DNA from: WLWS01 sp965243105 | Lineage (GTDB): Bacteria > Pseudomonadota > Gammaproteobacteria > Eutrophobiales > Eutrophobiaceae | NCBI GenBank assembly: GCA_965243105.1 | Contig: CBDEUC010000003.1 | Location: forward strand, 1-64,000 | Direction of reading: 5' to 3' | Length of the DNA: 64,000 bases | Part shown: one piece after another, positions 43,444 to 52,366 of the stretch | How positions within the stretch are numbered: the first letter of the stretch is position 1 | Layout of the letters: every line of letters begins with the position of its first letter | Notes under the pieces: generated by a model | Database searches by the model: none | What the model was told of the DNA's origin: nothing | What the model saw: the letters and a program-made list of their open reading frames with translations, nothing else | Translations under genes and position numbers: made by a program

Positions 43444-45186
43444 TTACTTTTCGACATCTTTCCCGGTCAGGACTTCTGAAAAGAAAGACGGGGGATTGGG
43501 GTTGCGTTGAATCTCACCTGCTTTCAGGCGAGCCACGTACTCCTTGTATGCCGCCATCGCCTTGTAGCCGAAAATCAGGGTGATCGGTACATTGGCCCAC
43601 AACATTAATCCAATACCAAGGCCGGAAAAGTTGTCCAGTTCCTGTGGTGTCTTGATAATGCCCATTGTTGCAATGACAATTGTCAGGCACAGGAGGTATC
43701 GATACAGCGGCACTGCCCTTTGACTGAACATGTATACGATCCCCTGCTCACCGTAATAGCTCCACGAAATCATCGTTGAAATTGCAAAGAACCAGGATGC
43801 CAGGGTAACCAGCCATTTCCCAAGCCCCGGTAACGCGCTGTCAAACGCTTTTGCAGTCAGGGTTGCACCAGGGTAGCTCGCGTAAACACTATCGTCGTTC
43901 AGTTCCGGCCTGGCGTTCATTGCAAGCTGGCTGAATTCAATACCGGTACTGCCATCATCCTGCAGGATGACCTGTGCTCCGAGCCTGTGCAGGTTATTTC
44001 CCGTGTCAGGGTTGTCATCTCCCTGCAGGATAACAAATACATTCTCACCCACTCGCCACTCTTCACCGTCATGACGGGTCGGCGCAGTCATGGCATCAAT
44101 TGTCCACACGCCGGCACCCGCTTCCATAATCACTGGCGTATTTTCAAATTCGGCCTCGCCACTTCTTTGCCACAGGCCGGAAGAGAGGATGACCATCGCG
44201 GTAAAGGTACAAACCACGATAGTATCAATAAAGGGCTCAAGCCCACCCACTACGCCCTCACGCACGGGCTCATCAGTTTTTGCTGCAGAGTGTGCAATTG
44301 GCGATGAACCGGCTCCTGCCTCAGAGGAGAAAAGCGCGCGGCGCATGCCGATCATAATGGCGTAGCCAACAGTCCCGCCAATAAAGGCGCCACTTGCATC
44401 CTGTGGACTGAAGGCAGAGACAAAAATCAGTTTTACCAGCCCGGGAATACTCTCGATGTTAATGGCCAGTACATAGCTACCTCCGAGCAGGTACAACACC
44501 ACCATCAGCGGCACAAGGCGGCTTGCCACGGCCCCGATACGCTTGATTCCCCCTATGATTACCATGCCGACCAGTACGGCAAGGACTAACCCGCTCATCC
44601 AGCTTGGAACGTGGAAGTAAACCTGCGTAATATCACCCACGTTCCAGGCCTGGAACATGACACCGCCAGTGATGGTGTAAGCGACACAGGTGATACAGAA
44701 AACCCAGCCTATCAGCCTGCCGAGTCCGCTCCATTCGGGCTTTATTTCACTCATTGCCCTTGATACGACCCACATGGGGCCGCCGTGAGGATTTTCAGGA
44801 TCATCGGTATTGCGGTACAGCATTGACAGGGTGACCTCGGTCAACTTGATGGACATACCAAGTACCCCGACTATCCACATCCAGAAAACCGCACCTGGGC
44901 CACCGAGAGCGATGGCGAGGGCAACGCCGCCAATGTTTCCAAGGCCTACTGTTGCCGACAGGGCTGCAGATAATGCCTGGAAGTGATTTATCGCTCCGGG
45001 ATCTTTTGGATCATCGTAAAGCCCGCGAAGGACAGCTGTACCGTGAGTCACAGCGCGGTACTGGCAGAATCCGGACCACACGGTGAAAATCACACCGGTA
45101 CCGAGCAAGGTGAACAGGAAGGCGTCCTGGAACAAGAATGCCGTGACTACGCCCACCATCGCGTTGAATTGATCGAGAAATCCCAT
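43444..45186 (-). CDS. AGCS-family sodium:alanine/glycine symporter with a large insertion
   Basis: Inner-membrane Na+-coupled amino acid carrier. Family marks: GLGNIGGVALAIALGGPGAVFWMW, KLTEVTLSMLYR, GMRRALFSSEAGAGSSPIAH, SYYGEQGIVYMF (helices read in order). About ten or eleven helices. At 580 residues it is ~120 longer than usual: between about residues 335 and 450 a hydrophilic segment rich in Asp, Gly and Asn (VWTIDAMTAPTRHDGEEW onwards) is inserted between helices and should face the outside. No riboswitch was seen in the short leader upstream. Confidence 0.88.
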   Translation of the reverse strand: MGFLDQFNAMVGVVTAFLFQDAFLFTLLGTGVIFTVWSGFCQYRAVTHGTAVLRGLYDDPKDPGAINHFQALSAALSATVGLGNIGGVALAIALGGPGAVFWMWIVGVLGMSIKLTEVTLSMLYRNTDDPENPHGGPMWVVSRAMSEIKPEWSGLGRLIGWVFCITCVAYTITGGVMFQAWNVGDITQVYFHVPSWMSGLVLAVLVGMVIIGGIKRIGAVASRLVPLMVVLYLLGGSYVLAINIESIPGLVKLIFVSAFSPQDASGAFIGGTVGYAIMIGMRRALFSSEAGAGSSPIAHSAAKTDEPVREGVVGGLEPFIDTIVVCTFTAMVILSSGLWQRSGEAEFENTPVIMEAGAGVWTIDAMTAPTRHDGEEWRVGENVFVILQGDDNPDTGNNLHRLGAQVILQDDGSTGIEFSQLAMNARPELNDDSVYASYPGATLTAKAFDSALPGLGKWLVTLASWFFAISTMISWSYYGEQGIVYMFSQRAVPLYRYLLCLTIVIATMGIIKTPQELDNFSGLGIGLMLWANVPITLIFGYKAMAAYKEYVARLKAGEIQRNPNPPSFFSEVLTGKDVEK

Positions 45187-45265
45187 GCATGCCCCTTTTA
45201 TTGCCGGTGAATAGTATTACAAATCAGTAATATACCATGATAACAAGCCTGTTCAGATGAAGCTA

Positions 45266-46360
45266 TCACCAGTCCAGGTCGACGGGAACCTCGGTTTTAT
45301 TGGTCGCGTGTCGAAAACGGGAACTGGCCTCGTAGACTTTTTTACGAATACGGTTGAGCTGGCCAATGGGACGATGTGCGTCCAGGCTGTTCCAGGGGGT
45401 AAAGGAAAGGTTTTCACAAAACTGCTTTTGCTGTGCTGATGTAAATTCCTGGCTGGGTATTTCAATCCTGGCAACTTTTATCCACGACGAATCTTTCTCT
45501 TTCCATTCGATACTGGGGTCTTCAATGGGCATGTACCTGTCCGGCTTTTGTAATTGCACCATGAAATCAAAGCACCCGGTTCCGGCAGACAGTTCACTGG
45601 CCATGGTTTCAGAAAGAAAATCCGGCCCCCGCGTCCTACCAGCGGGTAAACTTTTGCGCGCGCCACACGGTCTACTGCTGAACTTTATATTGTGTGGTCC
45701 GAGCTTGTAGGCGGTATTACTGAAATAGTCATCAGCAAGGGGACTCTCCGGAGGCTCTGCGAGGGTGTCAAATACATGCTGCAATTCCCGCAAGCGCCAC
45801 TTGAACGGATTGGGGCTGTCAAGAAAAGAAAGGATTTTATTATCACTTTCCACCAGTCGATTGTAGTCTTCGACATTGGCGGAAAAAAACACCGGGTTAT
45901 TGTGCATCAGGAAATCCTGCACCTGGAAAGCAGGCTCTTCCGCGCCCTGCCCCATCCCAATCAATTTTATTGCCATGCCACGTGAATCATTGCGCCGGTC
46001 ATCACTCCTTGAAAGGTTGGAACCCCCGTTTGAAAATCGTATCCAGGACTTGTACGCCTGGCCGGGTACTGAAAATATGCCATGACGAAGTGAAGCTTCT
46101 AGCTCATCGTCCACTCTAAACCATGCCTTGACACAAGCATGACCCTTGGCATGCGCACCGCGGGATGCATGCTCACCCATGGTATCCCTGATGACACCAA
46201 TAAAATTCTTCGCTGCCCGCTCCGCCTGTTCTTCCTCGTCATCTCTAAGCACCTCCTCCGTGGTGACAGGCACATTACTGTGCAAGTGCCAGGCAAGGAA
46301 TAAAACAAGTAAACCAGTGACTGCAAGAATAAATACACCGATCCTCTTTAACCAGCGCAT
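45266..46360 (-). CDS. membrane-anchored catalase-like haem protein
   Basis: Short catalase-fold protein, the type also found as fatty-acid-hydroperoxide or allene-oxide enzymes. An N-terminal membrane helix (residues 8-27) anchors the domain outside the inner membrane. Catalase landmarks: distal His70 in RGAHAKGHA, RGMAIKLIGM, distal Asn in MHNNPVFFSA (154-155), and a C-terminal RKKVY matching the proximal R-x3-Y haem ligand. The tail HRPIGQLNRIRKKVY is typical of this subfamily. 364 residues against ~480 for true catalases, and the NADPH and arm regions are missing, so peroxide dismutation need not be its job. Last gene of a coupled operon: its ATG shares one base with the preceding stop. 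Confidence 0.85.
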   Translation of the reverse strand: MRWLKRIGVFILAVTGLLVLFLAWHLHSNVPVTTEEVLRDDEEEQAERAAKNFIGVIRDTMGEHASRGAHAKGHACVKAWFRVDDELEASLRHGIFSVPGQAYKSWIRFSNGGSNLSRSDDRRNDSRGMAIKLIGMGQGAEEPAFQVQDFLMHNNPVFFSANVEDYNRLVESDNKILSFLDSPNPFKWRLRELQHVFDTLAEPPESPLADDYFSNTAYKLGPHNIKFSSRPCGARKSLPAGRTRGPDFLSETMASELSAGTGCFDFMVQLQKPDRYMPIEDPSIEWKEKDSSWIKVARIEIPSQEFTSAQQKQFCENLSFTPWNSLDAHRPIGQLNRIRKKVYEASSRFRHATNKTEVPVDLDW

Positions 46361-47640
46361 TACTTTCTCAGGTTCATTATTGGCTTTTCAATAAATAGAT
46401 ATATCAGCGCTGCAATAGCCATGCTGAGTACCGTGCTGACAAGGAAGCCCCAGCCGAGGCATGCAAGGGTTGACCAGGGATATTCTTCCGGCATGGTCAA
46501 GGTGAGATTCACAATGGCCGGGATAATCACGGACATGACGACGAGATGTATCAGGTAAAGAGAATAGCTCAGGGTCGCCATCGGGTACCAGGCCGGGCTT
46601 GATAGAAATCTTCTTAGCATGTCAGCCAGTATATTTTTCTGCAGCAGAGTCGCAATAATGACTATCCCTATCCCGAGAGAAAACAGGCTTCTATTGAAAA
46701 TATTATAAAGCAGGTGAAGCTTGAGATTGGCATCATAATCTGAAGACCAGATTGGAAACACCATGAAGAAAACAATAAAAAACAGGCCAATAATAGTTGC
46801 CAGGTAGCCCGCCGCCGTGTTTGCAAAGGCTTCCAGCTTTTCGCGATGAAACATGAATGAATAGGCCATCATGCAGCCGACCACGAGGCTACCAAAACGC
46901 GTGTGCAGGTTGTCGTATAGCACGGTGAAGAAATGATTAAAGTATTCCTTGTCCGTGTACATTCGGCTGCTGGGAGAATTGCTTATCATGTCATCCGTCA
47001 TGATCACGCCAATTCTCACGGCAAGAGAAACAAAAAACAGGCCAAGCAAAACATAGCCGGGCCGCTTGCAATACTTGAGAATAGCAATCAGGAGCAAGGG
47101 ATAAATAAAGTAAAACTGCTCTTCTACTGCGAGACTCCAGGTCCAGCCCATGGCCTGGTGTGAATAGTGTACAAAGTTACTGACATAAAGAAAGTTAGCC
47201 CATAACCACTCACTGTGGGGGCCGTCCATTATCCAGTAAGCCACCAGGGCGAAATAATAGGCAGGTGTTAATCGTAGATAGCGGCGTACATAAAAATTAC
47301 GCAGGTCAATTCGACCATTTTTCTGTACCTGGCGCAGCAGTATTCCTGAAATCAGGAAGCCACTCATGACGAAAAACACGTCAACACCCTTGTCGCCGTT
47401 CCATGCCCAGGCCCAGCTTAGTCCGAGTTCATGGATGAGTGTATCTACGGTTTTGTCTGGATGAACCGCGACGTAGACAAAAAACACGTGGAATACCAGC
47501 ACGAGAAGAATGGAGATAGCCCGAATCCCGTCAAGAGAGGCGTAGTTACCCGGCCGGCGTTTATAGATACTTTGGAAGTTTTCCTTGAATGTAAATGCCT
47601 GGCGAATCTCTTCACCGCCTAATTTTATATTTAATGACAT
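46360..47640 (-). CDS. acyltransferase 3 (OafA/YrhL-like) membrane protein
   Basis: Polytopic inner-membrane acyltransferase. N-terminal YASLDGIRAISILLVLVFHV carries the conserved R and H; FFVMSGFLISGILLRQ, RLTPAYYFAL, VEEQFYFIYPLLLI and LYLIHLVVM follow, about ten helices in all. Such proteins O-acylate sugars, lipids or peptides on the outer face. Single-base stop/start overlaps on both sides (TAATG, TGATG) lock it between the di-heme protein and the catalase-like protein, pointing to a shared substrate, perhaps a lipid. Confidence 0.88.
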   Translation of the reverse strand: MSLNIKLGGEEIRQAFTFKENFQSIYKRRPGNYASLDGIRAISILLVLVFHVFFVYVAVHPDKTVDTLIHELGLSWAWAWNGDKGVDVFFVMSGFLISGILLRQVQKNGRIDLRNFYVRRYLRLTPAYYFALVAYWIMDGPHSEWLWANFLYVSNFVHYSHQAMGWTWSLAVEEQFYFIYPLLLIAILKYCKRPGYVLLGLFFVSLAVRIGVIMTDDMISNSPSSRMYTDKEYFNHFFTVLYDNLHTRFGSLVVGCMMAYSFMFHREKLEAFANTAAGYLATIIGLFFIVFFMVFPIWSSDYDANLKLHLLYNIFNRSLFSLGIGIVIIATLLQKNILADMLRRFLSSPAWYPMATLSYSLYLIHLVVMSVIIPAIVNLTLTMPEEYPWSTLACLGWGFLVSTVLSMAIAALIYLFIEKPIMNLRK

Positions 47641-49385
47641 CAGAGTCCCTTCATGTATTCAACCAGCGCCCAGATTTCTTCCTCGGTAAAGGGTTCGTTA
47701 CCGTATTCGCCTTTCAGGTATTCATGGCCGGCATTGCTGTTACCGGGAAGACTGGTATCAAGTTCAAAAGCACTGGCGGCATATTCATTTACATAGCCTA
47801 CTTTCCGAGTGTCGTATTCCAGGCTACCCAGGTAAAAACTCTTTGAACGCTCGGCGGCGGGAAGAAGCAATTCGTATAAATTAGGGACAGAACCATTGTG
47901 TAAAAACGGCGCTGTCGCCCATATCCCGTTAAGTGGCCTCGCCTTGTAGGCCAACAGGGTTTCATTGGCGACTTCCTTGCCACGTTCTACGAATTTACCA
48001 TCCATGTATTTCGGAGGATGTAATTCCTCCGGGTGGCCCAGGGCACTGGCATCACGTTTTGCCAGTAACACCTGCAGTGCATTGTTCTTTAGTACCCCAC
48101 CCATAACGTTGTTAACAATGTAAAGCGCTGGCGCTTCGGCTGCGAGTTTTTCTCCGGCCGCGTAAAATCGCAGGCGTCCTTCAAAAATTCCAGAGCGGCC
48201 TCGGTGTTCCACGGCATTTCTTGCCATAAGTGGATCGGTTTTTACTTCACCGAGTGAGCTCATACGCACCTTGATCTTGCGATCAGGATCAGTACGGTCA
48301 ATATCAACGTGGCATTGTATGCAGTGTTTCTCGAATAACACTCGACCCTGCTCAACTTTTGTCCTGTCCAGGGCCGGAAAAAAATCGGGCCATAAAGGTG
48401 AATGTAACCTGGCCACCGTCTTTTCAAGCTCCCTCAACTCTGCTGCGCGAATAGAAGAATCGTAACCGGCATCATAGAAACCCAGCCATGAGGTCGGCTC
48501 TGTGTCTATTTCTCCAAATACACCGATCACTTCACCGACATTTCGTGCCAGGGCCCCCAGGCTGGAATTTGTTTGTGAACCGTTCCATTCCACGTAGTCA
48601 TGTTGAGGCGTATCCCATATATAAGGATACGATGTAGGTGCATTGGGTGAATTGAAATTGTCCTTCGCGCCGGCCAGGTGAAGCCCCTTGTTCAGGATCG
48701 CACCAAAGGCATCAAGCCGGGAAAAACCGTAGGGCACAGTTGAATGATGTCGGCGACCATAGTCTTCGCGCATGTTCTTTTGATGTTGCAGGCGAGTGCG
48801 TAGTGCCTGCTGCTTTGCCTGGCTTGCATTACTGCCCAGGACTCTTTCCTGGAACCTCGCAAACTTTTCCTCATTATCAAGCGTGGCAACCATTGCCCGG
48901 GTCATCTCGATAAGGAACAACGGCAAATCAGCCATTGCCTGGCCACCATCTATACGGATAATCCTGTCACCGTACCTGATTTGCTGTGTATGGCAGGCTG
49001 CACAGGTGGGTCCCATGTAATCCTTGTTCTGTGCGAATCCCAGCGGTAATCCGCTGGGGTTGGTTTCGCTTGTCACATCCGGTATGAAACCAAAGCGCAG
49101 AATATTTTCAGGCTGGTTAAACAGGTTTTCACTATCTGCCTGCTCCAGGGCGAGATAAATGTCGAGGGGCACCAGTCGCGAACCCTGGTCCGCATGGTAA
49201 AAATACTGGCGATCCGTTTCGCTCCAGTTTTGCTCAAGGAAAACAATGTTTGATTGCTCCAGGGCGGCTGCATCAAACAGGCTGGGTTCGCCTGCATGGC
49301 AGGTCTGCAGAACCAGGTAGAGAATTACGCCGAATTTGTATTTGCCTTGCATAGTCCTTAAGCCGCTATTTTGAAAAACCGTCAT
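47640..49385 (-). CDS. di-heme cytochrome c, peroxidase or oxygenase-like
   Basis: Exported c-type cytochrome. Signal peptide about residues 1-31 (an alternative ATG at residue 12). Two haem motifs: CAACH (128-132) and CIQCH (354-358); His/Met sixth ligands cannot be set by eye. Region DIYLALEQADSENLFN and RFGFIPD at the N-terminus, DFFPALDRTKVEQGRVLFEKHC before the second haem and LLAYKARPLNGIWATAPFLHNGSVPNLYELL (given in part: RPLNGIWATAPFLHNGSVPN) are the conserved pattern of the di-heme peroxidase/rubber-oxygenase-like group. 581 residues, larger than CcpA/MauG. Position between a lipase and an acyltransferase suggests a lipid-derived substrate. Confidence 0.85.
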   Translation of the reverse strand: MTVFQNSGLRTMQGKYKFGVILYLVLQTCHAGEPSLFDAAALEQSNIVFLEQNWSETDRQYFYHADQGSRLVPLDIYLALEQADSENLFNQPENILRFGFIPDVTSETNPSGLPLGFAQNKDYMGPTCAACHTQQIRYGDRIIRIDGGQAMADLPLFLIEMTRAMVATLDNEEKFARFQERVLGSNASQAKQQALRTRLQHQKNMREDYGRRHHSTVPYGFSRLDAFGAILNKGLHLAGAKDNFNSPNAPTSYPYIWDTPQHDYVEWNGSQTNSSLGALARNVGEVIGVFGEIDTEPTSWLGFYDAGYDSSIRAAELRELEKTVARLHSPLWPDFFPALDRTKVEQGRVLFEKHCIQCHVDIDRTDPDRKIKVRMSSLGEVKTDPLMARNAVEHRGRSGIFEGRLRFYAAGEKLAAEAPALYIVNNVMGGVLKNNALQVLLAKRDASALGHPEELHPPKYMDGKFVERGKEVANETLLAYKARPLNGIWATAPFLHNGSVPNLYELLLPAAERSKSFYLGSLEYDTRKVGYVNEYAASAFELDTSLPGNSNAGHEYLKGEYGNEPFTEEEIWALVEYMKGL

Positions 49386-50797
49386 CAGTCGCGAGACAGT
49401 AACGCGTTTAACAGGTTGTCCTGGAAATTTACGTTCCCCGTCAGGCTATTATGCTTTTCGCACAGTATCATCGAGTAATCCAGCGGGAAAAAGCTGTACC
49501 TGTGCCTTTTGACACTGGGGTCGAGTACGTTTCGACCCAGCAGGGAAGCCTTTGTTACCGAACCATCACCAGGTTCAAGCATCAGTGAGTCATAATCGAC
49601 CCCATCAACCCTGTTAAGCACGTCGCTGGGATACAGCCTGATTACAGATTCCCCGGCAACTTCCTCAACAATAATCCTTGCCGACGTCAGGGTACACCCT
49701 CCTCCAAAGACAATTAATTTCGGATGTGGTTCCGGTATATTGATGGTCAGGGACCAGACAAATCGCCTGGCGCGCTCCAGGTGTTTTTCGAAATAAGCCT
49801 CCAGTATCGAAAGGTGCTCCTTGCCTGCATTAGCATCCTTGAAACGGGCAAGAATGCGCTCCCTCACTTTTGGATCAAAGATAGACCACTGAAATCGACG
49901 CCAGATTTCCACGTCATAAAGATCTCGTTCCAGGGGTTTGCCCTCGTTGGTCACCAGCCAGTCATTGAGCGGATGGGGAAACAGCTGGTAGAGGCTGGGC
50001 ATGGTCGCGAGTGTTTCTGTTCCAATACTCTTAAGCCCGATTTTCACACCATTAATAAAGCGGTTGAGTGTCTTGGTAGAGCCAAGATTAGGGGTACCAA
50101 GAAGAACAACGCGTCTTACACGCTCACCGCCATACATCGTCACTTTCTTGTCAAAATCGTTGTCATTTACCACGTCCTGTCGTCCGTAACGTATGTAGTA
50201 ACGGGTAATCAGTCCACCCATACTGTGCGCAACAATATCAACTTTCAATTCCGGGTTACCATAGTCGACGCGCACCTGGTCAATAAAGTCCGCCAGTTCA
50301 GCAGCGGTCTTAACATTGTCCTGGCGCCAGTCATAGAAGAAAACATAAAAGTTTTTTTCGGATGGGCTGATTTTTTCCCCAATCCTCGCACGCTTGTAGC
50401 CACCTGCGCTTTCCAGGGTGGATATTATTTTCCCATAAAAGTCTTTGCCGATGGCGTCATCTGCAATGCTATAAGCATGAACGCTGCCTGGACGTGGTTC
50501 CAGGGAATCAGGATCGATATCAAAAGCGAGTTCCTCGTACTCGCTCAGCAATATGCGGTCCAGTGAACCGAGCCAGAGATCACCGCCACCTTTCTCATCC
50601 CTTAACTTGCTGCCAAGCACACCATGAATGAAGACGACAGGCGGCTGGTCAGTGACCATCATGCTTTCCATGTACAGGCGATGCAGATCCGGCGCAATGA
50701 CACGATCACGAAAAAGCATGCCTGCTGAGAATGCCAGCGCGAGCACGCAGACCATTGCCGTATAACGATTACAGATAATACGGATAATTGACTTCAT
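49385..50797 (-). CDS. LCAT-like alpha/beta hydrolase (lipase/phospholipase), membrane-anchored
   Basis: Lecithin:cholesterol acyltransferase-like hydrolase, exported and tethered by an N-terminal helix (residues 12-28). Motifs: HGVLGSKLRD (oxyanion region, 58-67), VDIVAHSMGGLITRYY with nucleophile Ser192, GTPNLGSTKT, LEPGDGSVTKASL (Asp) and CEKHNSLTGN (His). Family members cleave or transfer acyl groups of phospholipids. It is the first gene of a four-gene coupled operon (one-base overlap with the di-heme gene), so fatty acyl chains freed or moved here may be the substrates of the following oxidative enzymes; that link is inference. Confidence 0.87.
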   Translation of the reverse strand: MKSIIRIICNRYTAMVCVLALAFSAGMLFRDRVIAPDLHRLYMESMMVTDQPPVVFIHGVLGSKLRDEKGGGDLWLGSLDRILLSEYEELAFDIDPDSLEPRPGSVHAYSIADDAIGKDFYGKIISTLESAGGYKRARIGEKISPSEKNFYVFFYDWRQDNVKTAAELADFIDQVRVDYGNPELKVDIVAHSMGGLITRYYIRYGRQDVVNDNDFDKKVTMYGGERVRRVVLLGTPNLGSTKTLNRFINGVKIGLKSIGTETLATMPSLYQLFPHPLNDWLVTNEGKPLERDLYDVEIWRRFQWSIFDPKVRERILARFKDANAGKEHLSILEAYFEKHLERARRFVWSLTINIPEPHPKLIVFGGGCTLTSARIIVEEVAGESVIRLYPSDVLNRVDGVDYDSLMLEPGDGSVTKASLLGRNVLDPSVKRHRYSFFPLDYSMILCEKHNSLTGNVNFQDNLLNALLSRD

Positions 50798-50866
50798 GAA
50801 CCCCCAACCATGCTTTATCCGGAAAGTAAGACCGCTGTATTATAGGTGAGTTCTGGAAAAACTCAG

Positions 50867-51262
50867 TTAATGTTTTCCCCTCTCGCCAGTGAAAAGCGTG
50901 GATTGATCGACAAATGAAAGGCGATTGCCAAAGGGATCTGTGGCATAAAACAGGGTTTCACCCCAGGGCATGGACTCAATTTCAGAAATAATTTCGCCAC
51001 CGTGCTGCAGAACAGTCTTGTATACGTGTTCAAGTTCGGAAACAGCAAAATAAATGTACTGGTTTTCGTGGACCTGCCAGCCCTGCCCCGGTTCATCGCC
51101 ATCGGCCACGGGGTCGTAGCAGGCAAGGATGGTGGCGCCACACTGGAAGTAATGTCTCCCTTTCGAAACCCGTTCGCCCTCATCCTGTAATATGCCTGAG
51201 TAAAATATGCTCGCCTGCTCAATGTCGTGAACCGGGAGTATGACGCGAAAAATATTCATCAT
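50867..51262 (-). CDS. VOC-family (glyoxalase/bleomycin-resistance-like) protein
   Basis: Single vicinal-oxygen-chelate domain: MNIFRVILPVHDIEQASIFYS, ARILACYDP-like strand ATILACYDPVADGDE, YIYFAVSELEHV, and TLFYATDPFGNRLSFVD with a metal-type Asp/Glu pattern (segments shortened). Function of the subfamily unknown; reads like lactoylglutathione lyase relatives. The frame is open to 51295, but GGAGGAGGAAGG just upstream of the tandem ATGs at 51262/51259 sets the start there. Monocistronic, divergent from the pilin-fusion gene. Confidence 0.88.
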   Translation of the reverse strand: MMNIFRVILPVHDIEQASIFYSGILQDEGERVSKGRHYFQCGATILACYDPVADGDEPGQGWQVHENQYIYFAVSELEHVYKTVLQHGGEIISEIESMPWGETLFYATDPFGNRLSFVDQSTLFTGERGKH

Positions 51263-51397
51263 TGACCTTCCTCCTCCTGTGGGTGCCCACACCACTCCGC
51301 AAATACACCAGCCTGCCTGTAGGTCCGGGGATTTGTTGCTCCGCTAATAATATATAGAATATGGGGCCAACAGGGCATACAAATTCGTGACAAACAA

Positions 51398-52360
51398 ATG
51401 AAAACAGGCGAATTGGATGACACGCAGAACCTGGGCCTGGTGGAAACCGGCGAAGGTGAAGAAAAGCGGGCGCATGAATTCTATGACCCTCGAGAGTACA
51501 GGGCCCAGTTAATACGAGAATATGTGGGCGGAAAGAACCGTTCCTATTACATGTCAGAATTTCATTATTTTGACAGCCGACCATTCATCCCCCGGCCCAG
51601 TATTAATATGGCTGCATTTCTACTTGGGGTCCTGTGGATGTGCTACAGGAAGATGTGGCTGTTTGCCGCATTGATGTTCCCCTGTTTTTTTGTCCTCTCT
51701 GGCTTTTGTTCTTATTTTTATCTCTCCTATCACTATACTTCCGTGAAATACTGGGTGTTCAACCCCACGATTGACCTGTCAATCGCCCTGGCCGCGACAC
51801 TCAGCGCCATAATCATGGGTCTATGGGGTAACTATTTCTACTATCTTCATGTTCTACTCAAGGTAAGAAATGTACAGAACATGAACCTGTCATTCCTTGA
51901 ACAGAGAAAGCAACTTGCAAAGTCTGGAATGGTGTCAAGAATCATGCCCGCTGTGCTGCTGGTTGTGCTGTTAGCACTTGCGTTGCCGACCGGCCTGGTA
52001 CTGAGACAGTACGTCGCCCTTGCCAGCCAGCAAATTGCGAGCGCGCTGCAAGTACTTAATGAAGCGAGCGACGCGGTCTCAAGCCGCGTTCGTGTACACG
52101 GCACCTGGCCCAACGAAACCGAAAAGATTAAACGTGCAGTCAAACCTGGCGAGGCAGCGCTGCTTGAGGAAGTTTTCCTCAAGGAACAGTTGATAGTAGT
52201 GACATTCAGAAACGAAAGCCCTGTTCTTCATGAATTCCGTGGGAAATCTCTCGCGTATTTTGGAAAACAGGACCCCGGGGGTGGAAAAATAGACTGGATT
52301 TGCGGTGCTATCGACCTACGACTGGCACACCTGCCAGGTCGATGCAAGAGGAGGTTTTAA
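51398..52360 (+). CDS. DUF2628-like membrane protein fused to a type IV pilin-like domain
   Basis: Unusual architecture. Residues 1-52 are charged and cytosolic. Residues ~66-150 hold three or four helices with the DUF2628 look (FIPRPSINMAAFLLGVLWM, YRKMWLFAALMF). A further helix at ~184-218 (MPAVLLVVLLALALP then VLRQYVALASQQIASALQ) reads like a pilin N-terminal helix, and residues 219-320 like a pilin headgroup: HGTWPNE, and a C-terminal loop KIDWICGAIDLRLAHLPGRC whose Cys302 and Cys316 match the pilin disulfide loop. No prepilin peptidase site was recognised. ATG 51398 is used; an internal ATG at 51551 is possible. Confidence 0.72.
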   Translation: MKTGELDDTQNLGLVETGEGEEKRAHEFYDPREYRAQLIREYVGGKNRSYYMSEFHYFDSRPFIPRPSINMAAFLLGVLWMCYRKMWLFAALMFPCFFVLSGFCSYFYLSYHYTSVKYWVFNPTIDLSIALAATLSAIIMGLWGNYFYYLHVLLKVRNVQNMNLSFLEQRKQLAKSGMVSRIMPAVLLVVLLALALPTGLVLRQYVALASQQIASALQVLNEASDAVSSRVRVHGTWPNETEKIKRAVKPGEAALLEEVFLKEQLIVVTFRNESPVLHEFRGKSLAYFGKQDPGGGKIDWICGAIDLRLAHLPGRCKRRF

Positions 52361-52366
52361 AAACTC

